From NCBI GenBank assembly GCA_911728455.2, contig OU452239.1, positions 9,220,328 through 9,284,327 of the forward strand: DNA of 64,000 bases, in the 5' to 3' direction. The number at the start of each line of letters is the position of its first letter. Within the stretch, counting starts at the first letter, position 1. This stretch comes from Marthasterias glacialis. Its lineage: Eukaryota > Echinodermata > Asteroidea > Forcipulatida > Asteriidae. The notes beneath the pieces are model-generated. The model was not told the origin of the DNA. It saw only the letters and a program-made list of their open reading frames with translations, and searched no databases. Both the position numbers and the translations under genes were made by a program. This document shows positions 22,405 to 34,584 of this stretch, piece after piece.

Positions 22405-22514
22405 GGGTGCCTGAGACAGCCCACGATGCTACTGTGTGCTAGAGTTACTGGGAACCCACGATGGGCAGCAGCCCCTGTCGTAGGTGTGATGATGTCGGCT
22501 ATGCAGTTTGTCAT
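22401..22514 (-). CDS. Upstream ORF in the PCSK7 leader
   Basis: A 37-codon ORF starts at 22514 and ends in TGA at 22403-22401. The stop shares bases with the main ATG in an ATGA overlap, the arrangement associated with translational coupling or reinitiation. The peptide has no recognisable motif. It matters only if transcripts include the 22526 exon start. Seen in sequence; translation is inferred. Confidence 0.4.
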   Translation of the reverse strand: MTNCIADIITPTTGAAAHRGFPVTLAHSSIVGCLRHP

Positions 22515-22526
22515 GTGTGCTTTGGG
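22405..22526 (-). promoter_or_regulatory. PCSK7: PCSK7 5' UTR part of the first coding exon
   Basis: A strong acceptor (T-rich tract ending ATTTTACAG) lies just upstream of 22526, so the first coding exon probably begins there with 122 bases of 5' UTR. That implies at least one more upstream noncoding exon. The UTR contains an upstream ORF (separate entry). Confidence 0.55.
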
Positions 22527-22666
22527 CTGTAAAATGAAAAAAAATTTACTGATTAACTAATTGTGTTTAAAGGGCAAGAAAGGTGCACAACAGCAAACAG
22601 ATTTCAAGGAATGAATGATTTGTTTACAACAAGTACGTCATTTGTAATCTTTCACTTTTTCATTAG

Positions 22667-22822
22667 GCCTTTTCACACTACAAAAAGTCTCTGGACAAAG
22701 GTCCCATGGTTTGACAGACACTTAATCCGGCATTGACCCGTGCCGAGAATTACACACAGCGAAAAAAAATCTGGCATACTACATAAACAGTTGTACATGT
22801 AGGCACATCTGGCAGTGTGAAA
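22667..22822. mobile_element. Small TIR element (TTTCACACT termini)
   Basis: CCTTTTCACACTAC is mirrored by GCAGTGTGAAAGC about 140 bases later; both ends also carry ATCTGGCA. Diverged, so uncertain. Confidence 0.45.
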
Positions 22823-23010
22823 GCAGAGGGATTTGAACCATGTAGAAATTCTATAAGTCAACACGGATAGGAACAGGGAAAGCTTAAGAGAAAGAATACA
22901 TGTGATGCACTCCAGATTTTCAAGTTTTTCTATGACACAGGAAACATCATGGAGGCTCAAAAACCCTATACATAAGACAACAGATCAGCCTTTTCCCACA
23001 GTAAACTTAC

Positions 23011-23060
23011 GCCTGCTGTGACCTCAGTGAGGGCGCTGTTGCGTGTCGCTCTACGGCAGT
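23011..23060 (-). other. PCSK7: Possible noncoding first exon of PCSK7 (3' end at 23011)
   Basis: A near-consensus donor (CAGGC followed by GTAAGTTTAC) lies at 23010 about 485 bases upstream of the 22526 acceptor. The sequence before it is locally GC-rich with several CpGs. The 5' border (transcription start) cannot be placed; 23060 is arbitrary. Confidence 0.35.
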
Positions 23061-24220
23061 GATGACATACATGTAGGAAGGTCGATTAAAATGCCGAATT
23101 GTACAGTATGGGCCTACATGTAGTGTATTGTCGCACAGCATCGGGCCACTCACCTAGCAACTGAATAAAGTCACAGCAACCTTAGGCCTTCCACCTTTTT
23201 TAACCCCCTGCCTGCTTAGCACCCAGAACAAGTTTGTATACGATACACATTTGAATCTCCCCCACAAATTTTAGTTCACCTGTGTTAATTTTGTTGAGAT
23301 AGTGATACAATTTTACTGGTGCATGTACTTCGGGCTACATGTACAACTGTTCATGTAATAACTATATAGTGTACACATGTACATGTATGGACTTGATCAT
23401 GTATTCATTTATTTTTTATTTATTTGTTCTTAAAATAACTAGAATTTACATTTGAGGCTCTAAATACATGCTGGACCACCGGTCAGAGACTAGTTTACGT
23501 AGATTCAAGTATTGGGCAAGTCGGCAGTTACCCAAAAACCAAACAAATCTTGCAGTGTAGCATTTTGCCCCCCTCCCCCCTTTTTTCTTCCTTTTTTTGT
23601 TTGTTTTTGTTTTTGCTTACGCAAATGCATACCATGATAGTAAGCTTTTTAAGTCCAAAATACTTGAAATATTGAAAGAGAATGAAATTATCTGGTTTTG
23701 TAATAAACAAACACTGAATTCCAGTAGGTCCTACAGTTTACTGAGCTGCAAGACCTTTGGAAGTCCAGTGAGTGAGTGGAGACAGCTCTTCAAATTCAAG
23801 CCTTGACCATGTTGACAGAATGCTAACATCCTACAAATACATTGTACATGTACCTTACCATGAATGTGGTACAAACACTATGCTTACACAGGCACAACCA
23901 TGCCATACAATGTACCAGCACCTTTTTAAACTACAATGTGTACATATGTACTGTACATGTAATTGTACCACCTGTTAGTTTATTTACACTGTCTCCTGGT
24001 TTTTGTTTGTTGGTTTTTTTGTTTTTTTTTGTTAAAGTTTGTTGGGTTAAAGTAAACACTAAACAGTGTGTTTAAACTTGTGGCAAAGACAACAGCAGAG
24101 ATAAAAGCAGCATTTGTACAGTTCAGCTTTTGGACATGAAGTACTGGACAGTGTAAACAAACCATAGAGAACTCAATTGGAAAGACCATCAGGACCATAG
24201 AGCAGTGGTAGATGCCTGGG

Positions 24221-24500
24221 AGGAAGTGGACACAAAAGATAGAACCCTTTTAACCTTTTGGATATCTTCCACAATGTTTTATCCTGACATGCCTGGAATC
24301 TTTAACACCTGACCATAGAGTAGCAGTAAGACATCTGGACAAAGTGGACACAAAAGATAGGCTCCTTTTTAACCCTTTTGGATATATATGCCTGGAATCT
24401 TTAACAACTGACCATCAGTGACCATAGAGCCGCTGTAAGACATCTGGACAAAGTGGACACAAAAGATAGAATCCTTCTAACCTTTGGGATATCCTGGTCG
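24221..24500. repeat. Tandem repeat, unit about 110-130 bp, 3 copies
   Basis: AAGTGGACACAAAAGATAG followed by TTTTGGATAT and GCCTGGAATCTTTAAC recurs three times with small length changes. Confidence 0.75.
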
Positions 24501-25340
24501 AGGTCTCATCCTGGCATGCATTGAATACATGTATTTAAGTTTTAACACACAGCAACATGTACTTTGTAAATGAGCATCTTGTAAAAAGGCTAATATACAA
24601 CAAAGTGCAAGGAGTCCAGTTTACATGTACAATACAACAATACAAAACACCCATAATCCCCTTTGTAGTGACCACTGAGGTAGTGTGGACTGAAGGTCAA
24701 GGAACACTTGAAGTGCACAAAGGTACATGTACAGCTAAAGCCCATGTATTTGTAGCACCTTTTCATTCAATGCCAAAAAGGGCACTCACTCAAGCAGTAG
24801 CAACTTTGTGTTCTACCAAAAAAAAAAAAAGGAAATTGTCAACCACACTTAACTTTGTACAGTATTTTTAAAAGTTTTTTTTTATGGCACTACAAAAAAA
24901 AGAGGAAATCAGCTGATCAAATGAAAGGTGATGCCTACTCAAGCACTCTTTGGGTCTGAGTTTTGGAAACTATAGAGAGTACGTGATTTGATTAAATTTA
25001 TTGAAAAACAGTTGTGCCCAAAAGAGGGCTATTTATGAAAGTTTCTAAATTTTCTTCGTAATTTTCCTGGATTTTGTCATATTTTTGTTTTAGAGTTGGT
25101 GGATCAAACTTCCAAGAATCAATTGAAAATATAATTGATTTTCTATGCAAAACAAAACAAAGGGGAAAAACGCAGGAAAAAAAACTTGATGATAGCGAAA
25201 ATCGGGTCGGGTGAGTGGGTAAAAAAAAAAGAGAATAAAACAATTCAAGCCTACAAACATTAATAATTTTCTGAATGGCCCCTTATACTTCTATTTCTAA
25301 TGGTTTATTATTACAATTTTTGGGTGAACAAAGAAAAATT

Positions 25341-25415
25341 GACTGGAGCGGGATTTGAACCTGCGGCCACCGGTTTAACGTACCGACGCTCTACCAACTG
25401 AGCTATGATCCAGCC
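25341..25415 (-). repeat. tRNA-like SINE head / tRNA pseudogene
   Basis: On the minus strand 75 bases fold roughly as a tRNA: acceptor GGCTGGA/TCCAGTC, A box TAGCTCAGTTGGTAGAGC, B box GGTTCAAATCC. The anticodon loop has C where T33 is needed, and extra bases follow the acceptor stem. A shortened relative at 42181-42230 keeps the same flanking DNA on both sides, which points to a dispersed SINE-like repeat and not a tRNA gene. Confidence 0.65.
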
Positions 25416-25621
25416 CTAATGTTGGCAGTCTCCGTATTTTGTCAATATCTTTGTTCAGGGGTTGCCAGTTAGAAGCCATTCAACCTGTTACTGCCGTGTA
25501 GCCAGGGATCACACCCCATAATATACGATACAACCATAGAGCTAGCTCTATGGATATTTATCCTGGGAAGCAGCAGCACGGCGATCTACCTTAAGGGTGA
25601 TGGACTTTTTATTTTAAATAT

Positions 25622-25731
25622 CAAGCAATAAACCACAAGGGAAACTGACTGGGTAAATTTTTAAATCGATTTTTTTTTTTTGGAGAACAAAAAAAAAAAT
25701 TCAGCCAAGTTTCCCTTGTGGTTTGTTTGAT
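25622..25731. repeat. Palindromic element (AAACCACAAGGGAAACT arms)
   Basis: ATAAACCACAAGGGAAACT and AAGTTTCCCTTGTGGTTT face each other around an A/T-rich centre. Confidence 0.65.
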
Positions 25732-25868
25732 AGTTTATCATTACAGTACATGCAGCAAAAAAGTACTGCACCCGAGCATTTTGAACGATACAGTTTTTTC
25801 CCGTGTCAAACTTTCTATTCATGTCAACGCTGTTCAATGTACATCTAGCCTATTTGATTAATATTCAA

Positions 25869-26676
25869 CAGCTGCAGACTTCAGAATTTTCCGCATTACG
25901 GTGAACACGGACGGAATCGCGAAAACGAGTATAAACCACGGAATTGGACAAACTGCACGGAATTTCACGGAAGTCATTAAAAAAAATCAGAAATCACTGT
26001 AAATACATGTATCACATTTGCAAATTAAAAACGTGTCTCAAAATTAAGAAGGAAAAAAAAAAAAGATATTCAAAAACTTTCTTATTGCTATTCTGACGAG
26101 TCAATGCTGATTTAATTTCTCTCACTGTCTCTCTCTGCCAGCACTGCGAATCGGCCCCCTAAACACTACACATCGTATGTACACACGGCGCTGCTGTTGT
26201 ACAGTGGTAAGCATTAGCCTGTCATTCCAATAACAAATCTCTTAGTATGTTGTATCTGGGTCCAGTCCATGCATGGCTGGTACTACGCTAATTGTGGTAT
26301 AAACTAAGCACTCTGTTTGGGTTACCAACGTGCTCATAGTTAAACATCATGGCGTCCAAACGGAAGGCTTTGCCGTCAAGAAAATTAGGAAATGACACTC
26401 TATCACCACAACTCAGGACAAGACAGTATCCAAAGGAGGGTTTTTCCCTGCACGTTCAACGTGTTGAATTAATGTTAAGCAGGAACAATTGTTGGAAATA
26501 AGCATAGTCTGTGTATTTGTGTCACATTTACTTTGTATTTTTGTCTTTAAACTAAAAGAACACCGTCGTTATCACCGAAACTCCCAAAAGATAACACCGG
26601 TCAAAAACGGAATTCTCACTTTTACAAAACAGAATTCAGCAAAAAACAAAACGGAAAATTCTGATATCTGCAGCTG
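25869..26676 (+). mobile_element. hAT-like nonautonomous element with short basic ORF
   Basis: Termini CAGCTGCAGACTTCAGAATT and the inverse ending GATATCTGCAGCTG are 808 bp apart, each next to a TTTTCCG motif. Inside, an ATG at 26350 in good context opens a 50-codon frame beginning MASKRKALPSRKL. It looks like the first exon of a lost transposase or captured host exon. No DDE or zinc-finger motif remains. Superfamily inferred from CAG ends only. Confidence 0.45.
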
Positions 26677-26978
26677 TTACTCATTGTACCAGTAAATAAA
26701 AACACACACAAACAATGTAAGTTTTCCTCACAGCTGTCACATTACACTTACAGACAACAACAACAGGCCTGGTACGTACTTCACGGCAGCAACAAATGCC
26801 CTCCATTCTACCTCAGTGAACAGTTTCCCTTGTATATAACAGCAAAATGCTCACAAAATGTACCAGTTGCTGCTCAAAAAATTGCCATTACTCAAAATAT
26901 TTGCATTCAGTGTGCACAGATCTAAATGTTCAGTCTCGATATTTTGCAATGCAAAAATGAAACTGTTCCATGCCCTGT

Positions 26979-27352
26979 CAGGGCTCACCCCACTTAACAC
27001 TACCCCGGCGTACATTGTCTAGTAAAAACTGCTAAGGGCTAGCAAACACCACTTCTCAACTTGCCCTGTGGGCTACTAAAAACTGTGCAACTTACTTGTT
27101 TTGAACGGGAATACTTCCTTTTCAGATGTGAATAAAACATTTTAGAAATGTGTTCATTTATTTTTGAGTGTGTGAGTGTAACTTCATTTGTCTGTTAAAC
27201 TGGTTTGGTTGTGACCGCTACCATTAGTATCAGAAAGATACATTCATGACAAAACATGTTTAAAATTTGGGCAACCAAAACTTCCTGGGGGCAAGTAAAA
27301 TGAGCTAGCCCCTTCTTGGGCTACTTTACAGAAAGCTTAAGCGCAAGGCCTG
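26979..27352. mobile_element. MITE family C, copy 3 (inverted)
   Basis: CAGGGCTCACCCC to GCTTAAGCGCAAGGCCTG; reverse-oriented relative of 11305 and 16301. Confidence 0.8.
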
Positions 27353-28075
27353 GATGTGTACACATGATGTACATGTACATGTACATTCCCTCATTCATGT
27401 CATTTGAAAATGCTGACACAAGTTTCCAAATAAATTGTGCTAAACTCAAACTTCACATAGCTTAGGCAATGGAGGCTATTTGCCTCTATGACCCCTGCCC
27501 TCCTGCCCTCTGAAATTTTTCTGTGGGAATTTTTTTTGTTCTCCTAGAAAACCTGCCCTACCCTTACAAAAACAAACTAGCAGGTGATTTTTTTAGGCCC
27601 AAAGCAAAAACCAATAAAATTTTGGGGAAGATTGCGTTCATAACAGCGAATAACCCCATGCTTTCCTAGGGCGCAAGTAGTACGATCGTTAAGACAGTTT
27701 AAAAAAATAATTTAAAAGATAATTAAGGAGTACACAGCGCCCCCAATAACTGGTAACTGGGTCTAATTCTTACCTTCTTTCTTGACCTTGTCTCATGTAA
27801 CTTTTCCCCCTCGAGAGTCGAGGTTTACTTCTGCTACCAAAAAACTCCTACTTGGCTGGGTTATTGGTGCAATGCATTCACCATCAACATGTAAATCAGG
27901 TATCCCTTTCATAAAAAGGTCGGTATAACTTCTACTTCACTATCCAATTGACATCCACCATGTCCACAAAATGGTAAGCATAGATGCGGGGTGACTATAC
28001 CATGTATACCACAGCAGCCAGCACTTGTACAACACACACTAGCACTTTGCAGCAGTCTAGAGCAACCCTAAGAAG

Positions 28076-28688
28076 TTAACCCTTTCAGCCCCAATGGCAA
28101 CTATAGTCGACTGTGCACCATACCCTGCTTGAGCCCCAATGGCGACTTTAGTCGACCAAGGTCACACACAAAACTGCACTCAAGCCAAAGCACAAGGGCC
28201 ATTTGTTATAAAGCTGTAAATTTGTCCATGTTCGCCCTCCGTACTCAAGCTTACCATCAATGGAAAGAGAAAGATCGGATCTTTCTAATGATGGTAAAAT
28301 AAAATAAGGTTGCTATTATGCAATCCCTTCAAATTGGAGTGGAAAGATCTGAACTGCCAAACACCTACGGAACGCCATATGGTTGTGTACAAAAAAGTGT
28401 TTGAGTTTACAGATCACACTGAGGAAACAAAAACAAAGAACTTGGCCATTTATTGGCCGATCGGACTGATATTTGAACGAGAGGAAAGGAAATTCAATTG
28501 GGAAGAATTGTTTCATTACTTATTTTGCTGTAAAACAACATCTTCAAGTTGAAAATAGAGTTTGTAAAAATGGCATTTGTACAACAGCTTCCTGTTGTGT
28601 AAGAATGTGTGGTTTATGCTTGAGTGGTCAAACAATGTGGGCACCACAGGCTGCATGTCAATAAACAATGTGGGGCTGAAAGGGTTAA
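28076..28688. mobile_element. piggyBac-like nonautonomous element
   Basis: TTAA-CCCTTTCAGCCCCAATG and CAATGTGGGGCTGAAAGGG-TTAA bound 613 bp. An 80-codon plus-strand frame (28310-28552) lies inside but shows no transposase motif, so the element is nonautonomous or a decayed fragment. TTAA and CCCTTT ends are the piggyBac hallmark. Confidence 0.8.
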
Positions 28689-29518
28689 TCAGTAATTAGC
28701 AGTACTAACTTAGTACTAACTACATTACAGTTCATTGATACTGCAACACTAACTGCTGCTGCACAAAGTGTGTGTTACTTTGCATTTCTTGCTCTGTGAC
28801 TATGGTTTATTAACAACAACAACTAGGCCAACCACTACAGTAGTACAAGTTACAACTACGCGAGTACGACGTAAGGTCAAAGCAAAACAAAACAAAACAA
28901 AAACAAGCTAGTCCGCCGTTCGTAATCTTGATAATCTGCTGGCCCTTACAACCCTAAAAAAGGGGAATCTTCAACTTACCCTGCACTGTCCTTTGTCCAT
29001 GTAAGTTATTATTCACCTACACGCTACAACATTACACACCACATGACCTGGATAAACCCTTGCTCTGTTTTTCTATGGTTAAACAAACGAAAACATCCCA
29101 TAAAGGCCGGATGTTTATGTGCACAATGCACAGAAAATGGCCATAAATTAATGCACTCAAGTGTGACGAAAATAGCCACACTAGTTGGTAGTCGCCACTG
29201 ACTGACGGGTAAAGGGAGCGTATGTAAAAATGGTCACCAGCGTCAATCGAGAGGCTCGGCCTTTTGTTCAATAAACAGTTGGTGGCGCTGTTTCGGCTGA
29301 CGCTGGGCCAGCTGCCGCGGATTATCGATCCCCACTGTATTAAAATCCAACAAAAACTTAAATTCTTTCAATAAACAATACATTATAAACTTCACAGTGG
29401 GTATATCAAAAACTACCCATAGGGCTACTGTAGTCATGACCTTGCCATGTCAATCCTGCTTATTTTTGCTGAGCAGCAAATATGTTATTGCAAATTATTT
29501 TCTCTGCTTTGTAGCTCT

Positions 29519-30422
29519 ATAGACCAATTGCGCGACCCGCGTCACGTGACCACTTCTGGGTATAAAATGTAAACACACACGACGTCCTCCATAGGAAAGT
29601 GCGGTACGGTACACGATGATTAATGCATTTAGTTTATTCGACCGAGCCTTTTTTTTTTTTTTTTTTTTTTTTTTCGCTCGAAATCTGTGAAAAATATTCC
29701 TAAGTTTGTACCAGAGACCTTCGAGTGACTGAATGAAGCCAGTAAGGACAGTTCCAGCAAGTCTTGAAAATAAAACGTATAAATGTGCACGATGTGTACA
29801 GTGTACGACGGAACGTTAGGCAAGACGACCGCGATCACCACACACTTTTCAACACAAAAGTTCAAAGTTTTGAAGCTGAAATCATCCAAAGAAATTGCTT
29901 TCCAAAACTGTGTTCTTTTTCAGAACCATCCCAACTCATTAGAGATTTTCACATGGTGTCACCGCAAAACTCACTGGATAGATTGAAAACCGTGTGATTC
30001 CTTTGCCTATTTGAAATATATCAAGGCTAGGTATTAATGCTCACTTTTCCAACGTTGTTTATCCCCCCCCCCCTTTTTTTTTACAGTGATTTAGGCCTAC
30101 ATTACAAACAAAATAATAGGCGGGTGGCTACATAATAGTCGTCCGACGCCGGTAGTGCATGGTTAAAAAAACTTCTTTTTAGTAGAATTCTGTTAAATTC
30201 TAAAACAAAGATTTGATTTAAAATAATGCCACAACATACTACTTTAACTAAAGGGGCTGATTAAATAATGTTATCACTTAACAAAAGTAAAATCGACTGT
30301 TTTCGAACTCACTCTGAGTCACGGCCTATTTCTTTACACGTATTTTGCCATCAGCTGTATGGCGTTATACCCAGTAGGAGGTCACGTTACCGCATGTCAA
30401 CATTGTTGCGCAATCGGTCTAT
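29519..30422. mobile_element. TIR element (ATAGACCRATTGCGC family), copy 2
   Basis: ATAGACCAATTGCGCGACC and TTGCGCAATCGGTCTAT; 904 bp, longer than the 17658 copy and opposite in orientation. Includes the poly-T stretch 29648-29674. Confidence 0.75.
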
Positions 30423-30475
30423 TGAATTATGACCAGATGCCTAGTTCTATGGGTTGGAATCATAGAGTTATATAT

Positions 30476-30708
30476 AAGAACTAGAGGGAGCACTCGCGAT
30501 GCCACGCACGGAACTCCACTGACTCACCATGGGCGAAAATCCCTATGGGTCAATTGCATACGAATGTCCACTTAGAAAATGGCTGCTGTGTGAACGGATG
30601 AGTGACCAGTGGAAATGAATGGTCCGCGCCATTTTCTCAATGGACAAAAATGCTCCTTGTCGGGCCGTGTCGCATGGTTTGTGCGCCCTCTAGTTCTTAT
30701 ATATAACT
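30476..30708. mobile_element. TIR element (AGTTATATATAAGAACTAG termini)
   Basis: Over 20 bases of perfect inverted repeat beginning AGTTATATATAAGAACTAG close a 233-bp element that overlaps the start of a spurious plus-strand frame. Confidence 0.8.
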
Positions 30709-31210
30709 GTATGGTTGGAATAAAAAGGATCAAGCATGATGGTGGAGTCCAGCGCAACTATCATCAGGGGGAGATACGCTGCACCTCTCGCTTCCCAATG
30801 AAGTATCAGCGAAAATATAAAAATAAAAAAAGTATCAATAGTCACCGGGCAACTTTTGGGGAAGAAATTGATAATATGATGATATTAACTTTTATAACAC
30901 CTCTTCCTTTGATTCTATCTGTTGATTGGCCGAACGTGCGCCACGTGGTGTTGTGTATTTTTACTATCACACTGCACACCGACCAAAAGAACTATTACAT
31001 GGTACTATCCAACGACAACCTCGAACCCGGTGAAACGATCAAATAATACGTGCATTCGAAATACGATATGAGAACGAAGGCAGTGTGGTACCCCCTCTTT
31101 CTTTTTGTCAAGTTTTCCTGTCAGATTTTATACAGTTGTTTGAAGACTGGTATACGCACAGTTGTTTAACGAATATTTCAACAAATTGGATGAAATTGAG
31201 GTGTTATAAA

Positions 31211-31356
31211 ACAAATATTGACTGCTTTATCTCGTGGCGTAGTAAAACTAGTCACTCTCGGTGATTCCCGGAGCCGCATATCTATAAGATAGGCTGCTCC
31301 GGGGATCACCTCGGGTGACTAGTTTTACTACGCCACTCGAAGCAGTCAATATTTGT
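31211..31356. mobile_element. Palindromic MITE (ACAAATATTGACTGCTT arms)
   Basis: Arms of about 60 bases: ACAAATATTGACTGCTT, GGCGTAGTAAAACTAGTCAC and their reverse complement. Almost the whole 146-bp unit folds on itself. Confidence 0.8.
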
Positions 31357-31847
31357 ATACTATTCTGGTTCTGAGCACTTTCTCAATCGATAACCATACA
31401 TTTTCATTGGGGCGGAGCAAGCCACGGGGGCGGGACAAGCCGCGGGATAGGGGGCACAGACTATAACTTGGGGGTGCTATTTAGTGTATCAAACCATTCA
31501 TTAGTGTGCTTTTCCCCCAATAATGTGGGTTACATTTATGGTGTTATAAAGAATATACGGGTCTGAACAATATTCAAGTTAACGTTCATCAAGCTGTTTT
31601 ATTCAATAGTAACACAACAAGGCGTGTTCCCCAATTCCCCAACCCGTATACTTTCCCCCGTTACCATCACGGGGTTCTTACATGGTGAAATATGCAAGCT
31701 GTTATTACAAGAACGTTTTAATTGGACGCAGTAAAGTACAATTATTATGATTACAACGTGCACATCGACAATTATTAAGCAGAAAGTGTTCACATGATTG
31801 CAAATCGTATTGTACTGATATAACATGAACCACAATTTTAGAGGAAT

Positions 31848-32162
31848 GGGAGACATTGCAACGCTAGGTGGTAGCAGACTTACCAGGGCCCAATTTCATG
31901 GCGCTGGTTACCAAAGAATTCTGTGCTTACGGCGCCCTGTAAAGCGCGTACTCCTATGGGCCGTGGCAGGGCGTAAGCGCAGAATTCCGCGGTTAGCAGA
32001 GCCATGAAATTGGGCCCAGGTAAACTCCACTGATCTCTATTACACTGACTGAGATCAGTGGTAAACTGCCATTGTTTGCGTAATCTGAGCACGCGCACAC
32101 ATCCGAGAACAATGGATTTACCAGTTAAGTTTGCTGCCACCTAGTGTCCTCAAAAGTCTCCC
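31848..32162. mobile_element. Capped MITE family D (GGGAGAC..AGGTGGCAGCAGAC), copy 1, with nested palindrome
   Basis: Outer ends GGGAGACATT..CTAGGTGGTAGCAGACTTACC and the reverse TTTGCTGCCACCTAGTGTCC..AAAAGTCTCCC. Inside, 31886-32017 is another palindrome with GGGCCCAATTTCATGGC ends. Family ends recur at 33748, 34101, 34901, 43227 and 43448. Confidence 0.75.
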
Positions 32163-32991
32163 ATTGTATAAAATTGGGACGCAAGTCCTTGCACTATAGA
32201 TGCATAGACCTACGCAATCGGTCGAATGAGTCCACCTACAGTGTTTTTAACCAGGACAATAGAAAGTGAACCTTGAAAACGCCCAGTGAATGATGCCATT
32301 AGCTATACATCAGTATAAACAAGTCCTCTTTGGAGCAATTACTGTGTGCAGCCTTTTGGCTGGTTAACAATTAGCAGCTTTACCAAAAATTGCTATTTTG
32401 ACCTGGTAGAAATTGTCATGCACTCCAGTCACATAGCATTGATAGTTTATGTCCCTTATTAACATAGAGGGCGCATACGTATAGACACCGACGAAAAATC
32501 TCCTTGACTACTACGTCCCGACCGTTTTCTTTTTTTCTGCAGTCAAAAATTTCCACTGTCGTAATGATTTTCAATGGTTTTTTTTCTTTGAATCGATTCC
32601 AAAAAGGCAATTGGAAAATTTTTCGCAGGTGGCAATTCTGAACTGCAGAAAAAAATGCGTCCTGACCATAGCATACAAAGGTCACTTAGGCAAGTATTGT
32701 CATAACAAAGGCCGCATGACGGGTCAGAAATAATACAGTGTAACCCCATGGATGGAAAATTGTATATCTTTCCTAATAGGTCATGCATACTATAACATTT
32801 TAACATGACGCGTCTAGATGTGAAGTAAATGTAGGCCAATATGCAAACTGCATCAAGTAGGATACTGCATTAAAAAATAATCACTCAACAATTTTTGAAT
32901 TGATTAGTTTCAACTGAAAGCTCACTCTTCATACCAATCCTCTAGAGATTGAGGAAATAGTTTTTTGAAGACCCAACCCTTGCTTATTTCA

Positions 32992-33252
32992 ATAGACCGA
33001 TTCAGTATGCCCCGTCGGCCTAAATATGTTGACCAATCACAGCACTGGCTACATCACCATTATACACAATGGGCAGCCCAATGTGCGTCTTCAATGCCAC
33101 GACAAGAACGTGCGCGCTAAAAGTACGTGCACGCACATTTACATTTTCCAATAGGATGTTATCGTGTCGGACTTTTGTCGGACTTCCGGTGGCGCAGCCA
33201 AGGCTGTGATTGGTCAACACGTAAGGGGGCAGGGCTTAATGGATCCGCCTAT
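32992..33252. mobile_element. TIR element with TTGACCAATCACAGC arms
   Basis: ATAGACCGATT..TTGACCAATCACAGC is mirrored by GCTGTGATTGGTCAA..CCGCCTAT; imperfect arms of about 55 bases. Confidence 0.6.
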
Positions 33253-33747
33253 CGCTGCATTTGAAATAAGTCCCATGAATACTATGTGCTCTATATCAAC
33301 ATACACACAAAACGTTGTTTTCAACACAACACCAACAACAACAAAATGGCAACAATGAAATCAAAACAAATCGATGAATTTTTCACGTTGGTTTTATGGT
33401 GTGTCTTCTGAAACCTAAAAGAGGGAATCAATTTCGCAGACTTAATGCATCGACGTCATCGTGCTGCTACATTAGAGATAACATCCATACAGTTCTGTTA
33501 TGTACACGCGACGCGCAGAATGATACCAAATTAATGAGCAACTTTCTTTTTACCTCTGTGCTCAAACGACGTCATGTGCACAAAAGGTCTGCGATACAGT
33601 GTACCGGTACTATACAGTGATGTAATGTACCTGCTCTTTACAACCGGAAGGTGTTCTTCTGAATCAAAGGTTGCAAAGTGTGGAGTATAATGACAAAGTT
33701 AACCGGATGACATAGCCCCCATATACCTACACACGGCTTGTTTGTCA

Positions 33748-33872
33748 CTTCGACGGTAGGTGGCAGCAGACTCACCAAATACACATACTTGTTCGAAGAA
33801 ATTGGTGCATGTTTAGGACAACGTAAACAATGAACATTTTAACTGTCAGTCCGCTGCCACGTAGTTTTTGCA
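33748..33872. mobile_element. Family D element, diverged copy 2
   Basis: GGTAGGTGGCAGCAGACTCACC and GTCCGCTGCCACGTAG face each other about 100 bases apart. Confidence 0.5.
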
Positions 33873-34100
33873 AAGACATTTTCATTGCAACAGAGTGAAA
33901 AAAGGAACAAGAAAAACGGGTGAAAAACGCGAATTGTGAACAATTTCTCACAATTATAGTCACAGTAACTTTAAAGCAAAGACACGTTGTGGTAACATTG
34001 TATCAATAAATCACAGAAAGATCACATTTCTTTAAAAACATACAAAACTATATCACGGTTACGCCAAACGACATGATTGCCTTAAAACACGGCTTAGGAT

Positions 34101-34236
34101 GGGAAGCTTGCTGGGCACGCTATAGTGGCAGCAAACAATCCCAGTACTGTTCTTGGATTTATGCGCATGCCCAGAATGACGCAAAGAATCAAATTTTACC
34201 TGGTATGTCTGCTGCCACGTAACGTCCTAAAGTCCC
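34101..34236. mobile_element. Family D element, copy 3
   Basis: GGGAAGCTTGCTGGGCACGC..GTGGCAGCAAAC with right end GTCTGCTGCCACGTAACGTC..AAAGTCCC. Confidence 0.6.
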
Positions 34237-34584
34237 GCATTAGTATGACGTTTTCGTGAATAATGTCCAACGATAAACCAACGAGACAAAACAAAATACT
34301 TGTGTGCTCAAATAAATTAAACTTCATAATAACTATAGAAACCACTGTGACCCACTGTACACTACAAGTTCTTTCGCCAATAGACTGTGCAAGTCTCGCG
34401 CGTATTCGAACATTTTTGGGACAGTTTTGGTCCCACACACATTGCTGTAACACGTGAAGGAAACAAGATCACGCGCTTTAACGGACCCTAATGTTCGAAT
34501 ACGCGCGAGACTTACACAGTCTGAACAATCACAGCGCAAAAGCCCCTAAGGCGCATCCCGAAAAGCCATTTTACTTGAACTCAC

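Noticed and set aside
25341-25415. Functional tRNA gene
   Set aside because: Anticodon loop lacks T33, extra bases follow the acceptor stem, and a damaged relative with shared flanks shows it is a dispersed repeat.
30609-31046. 145-codon plus-strand frame
   Set aside because: Its first third lies within a TIR element (30476-30708), there is no family motif, and composition is like the surrounding DNA.
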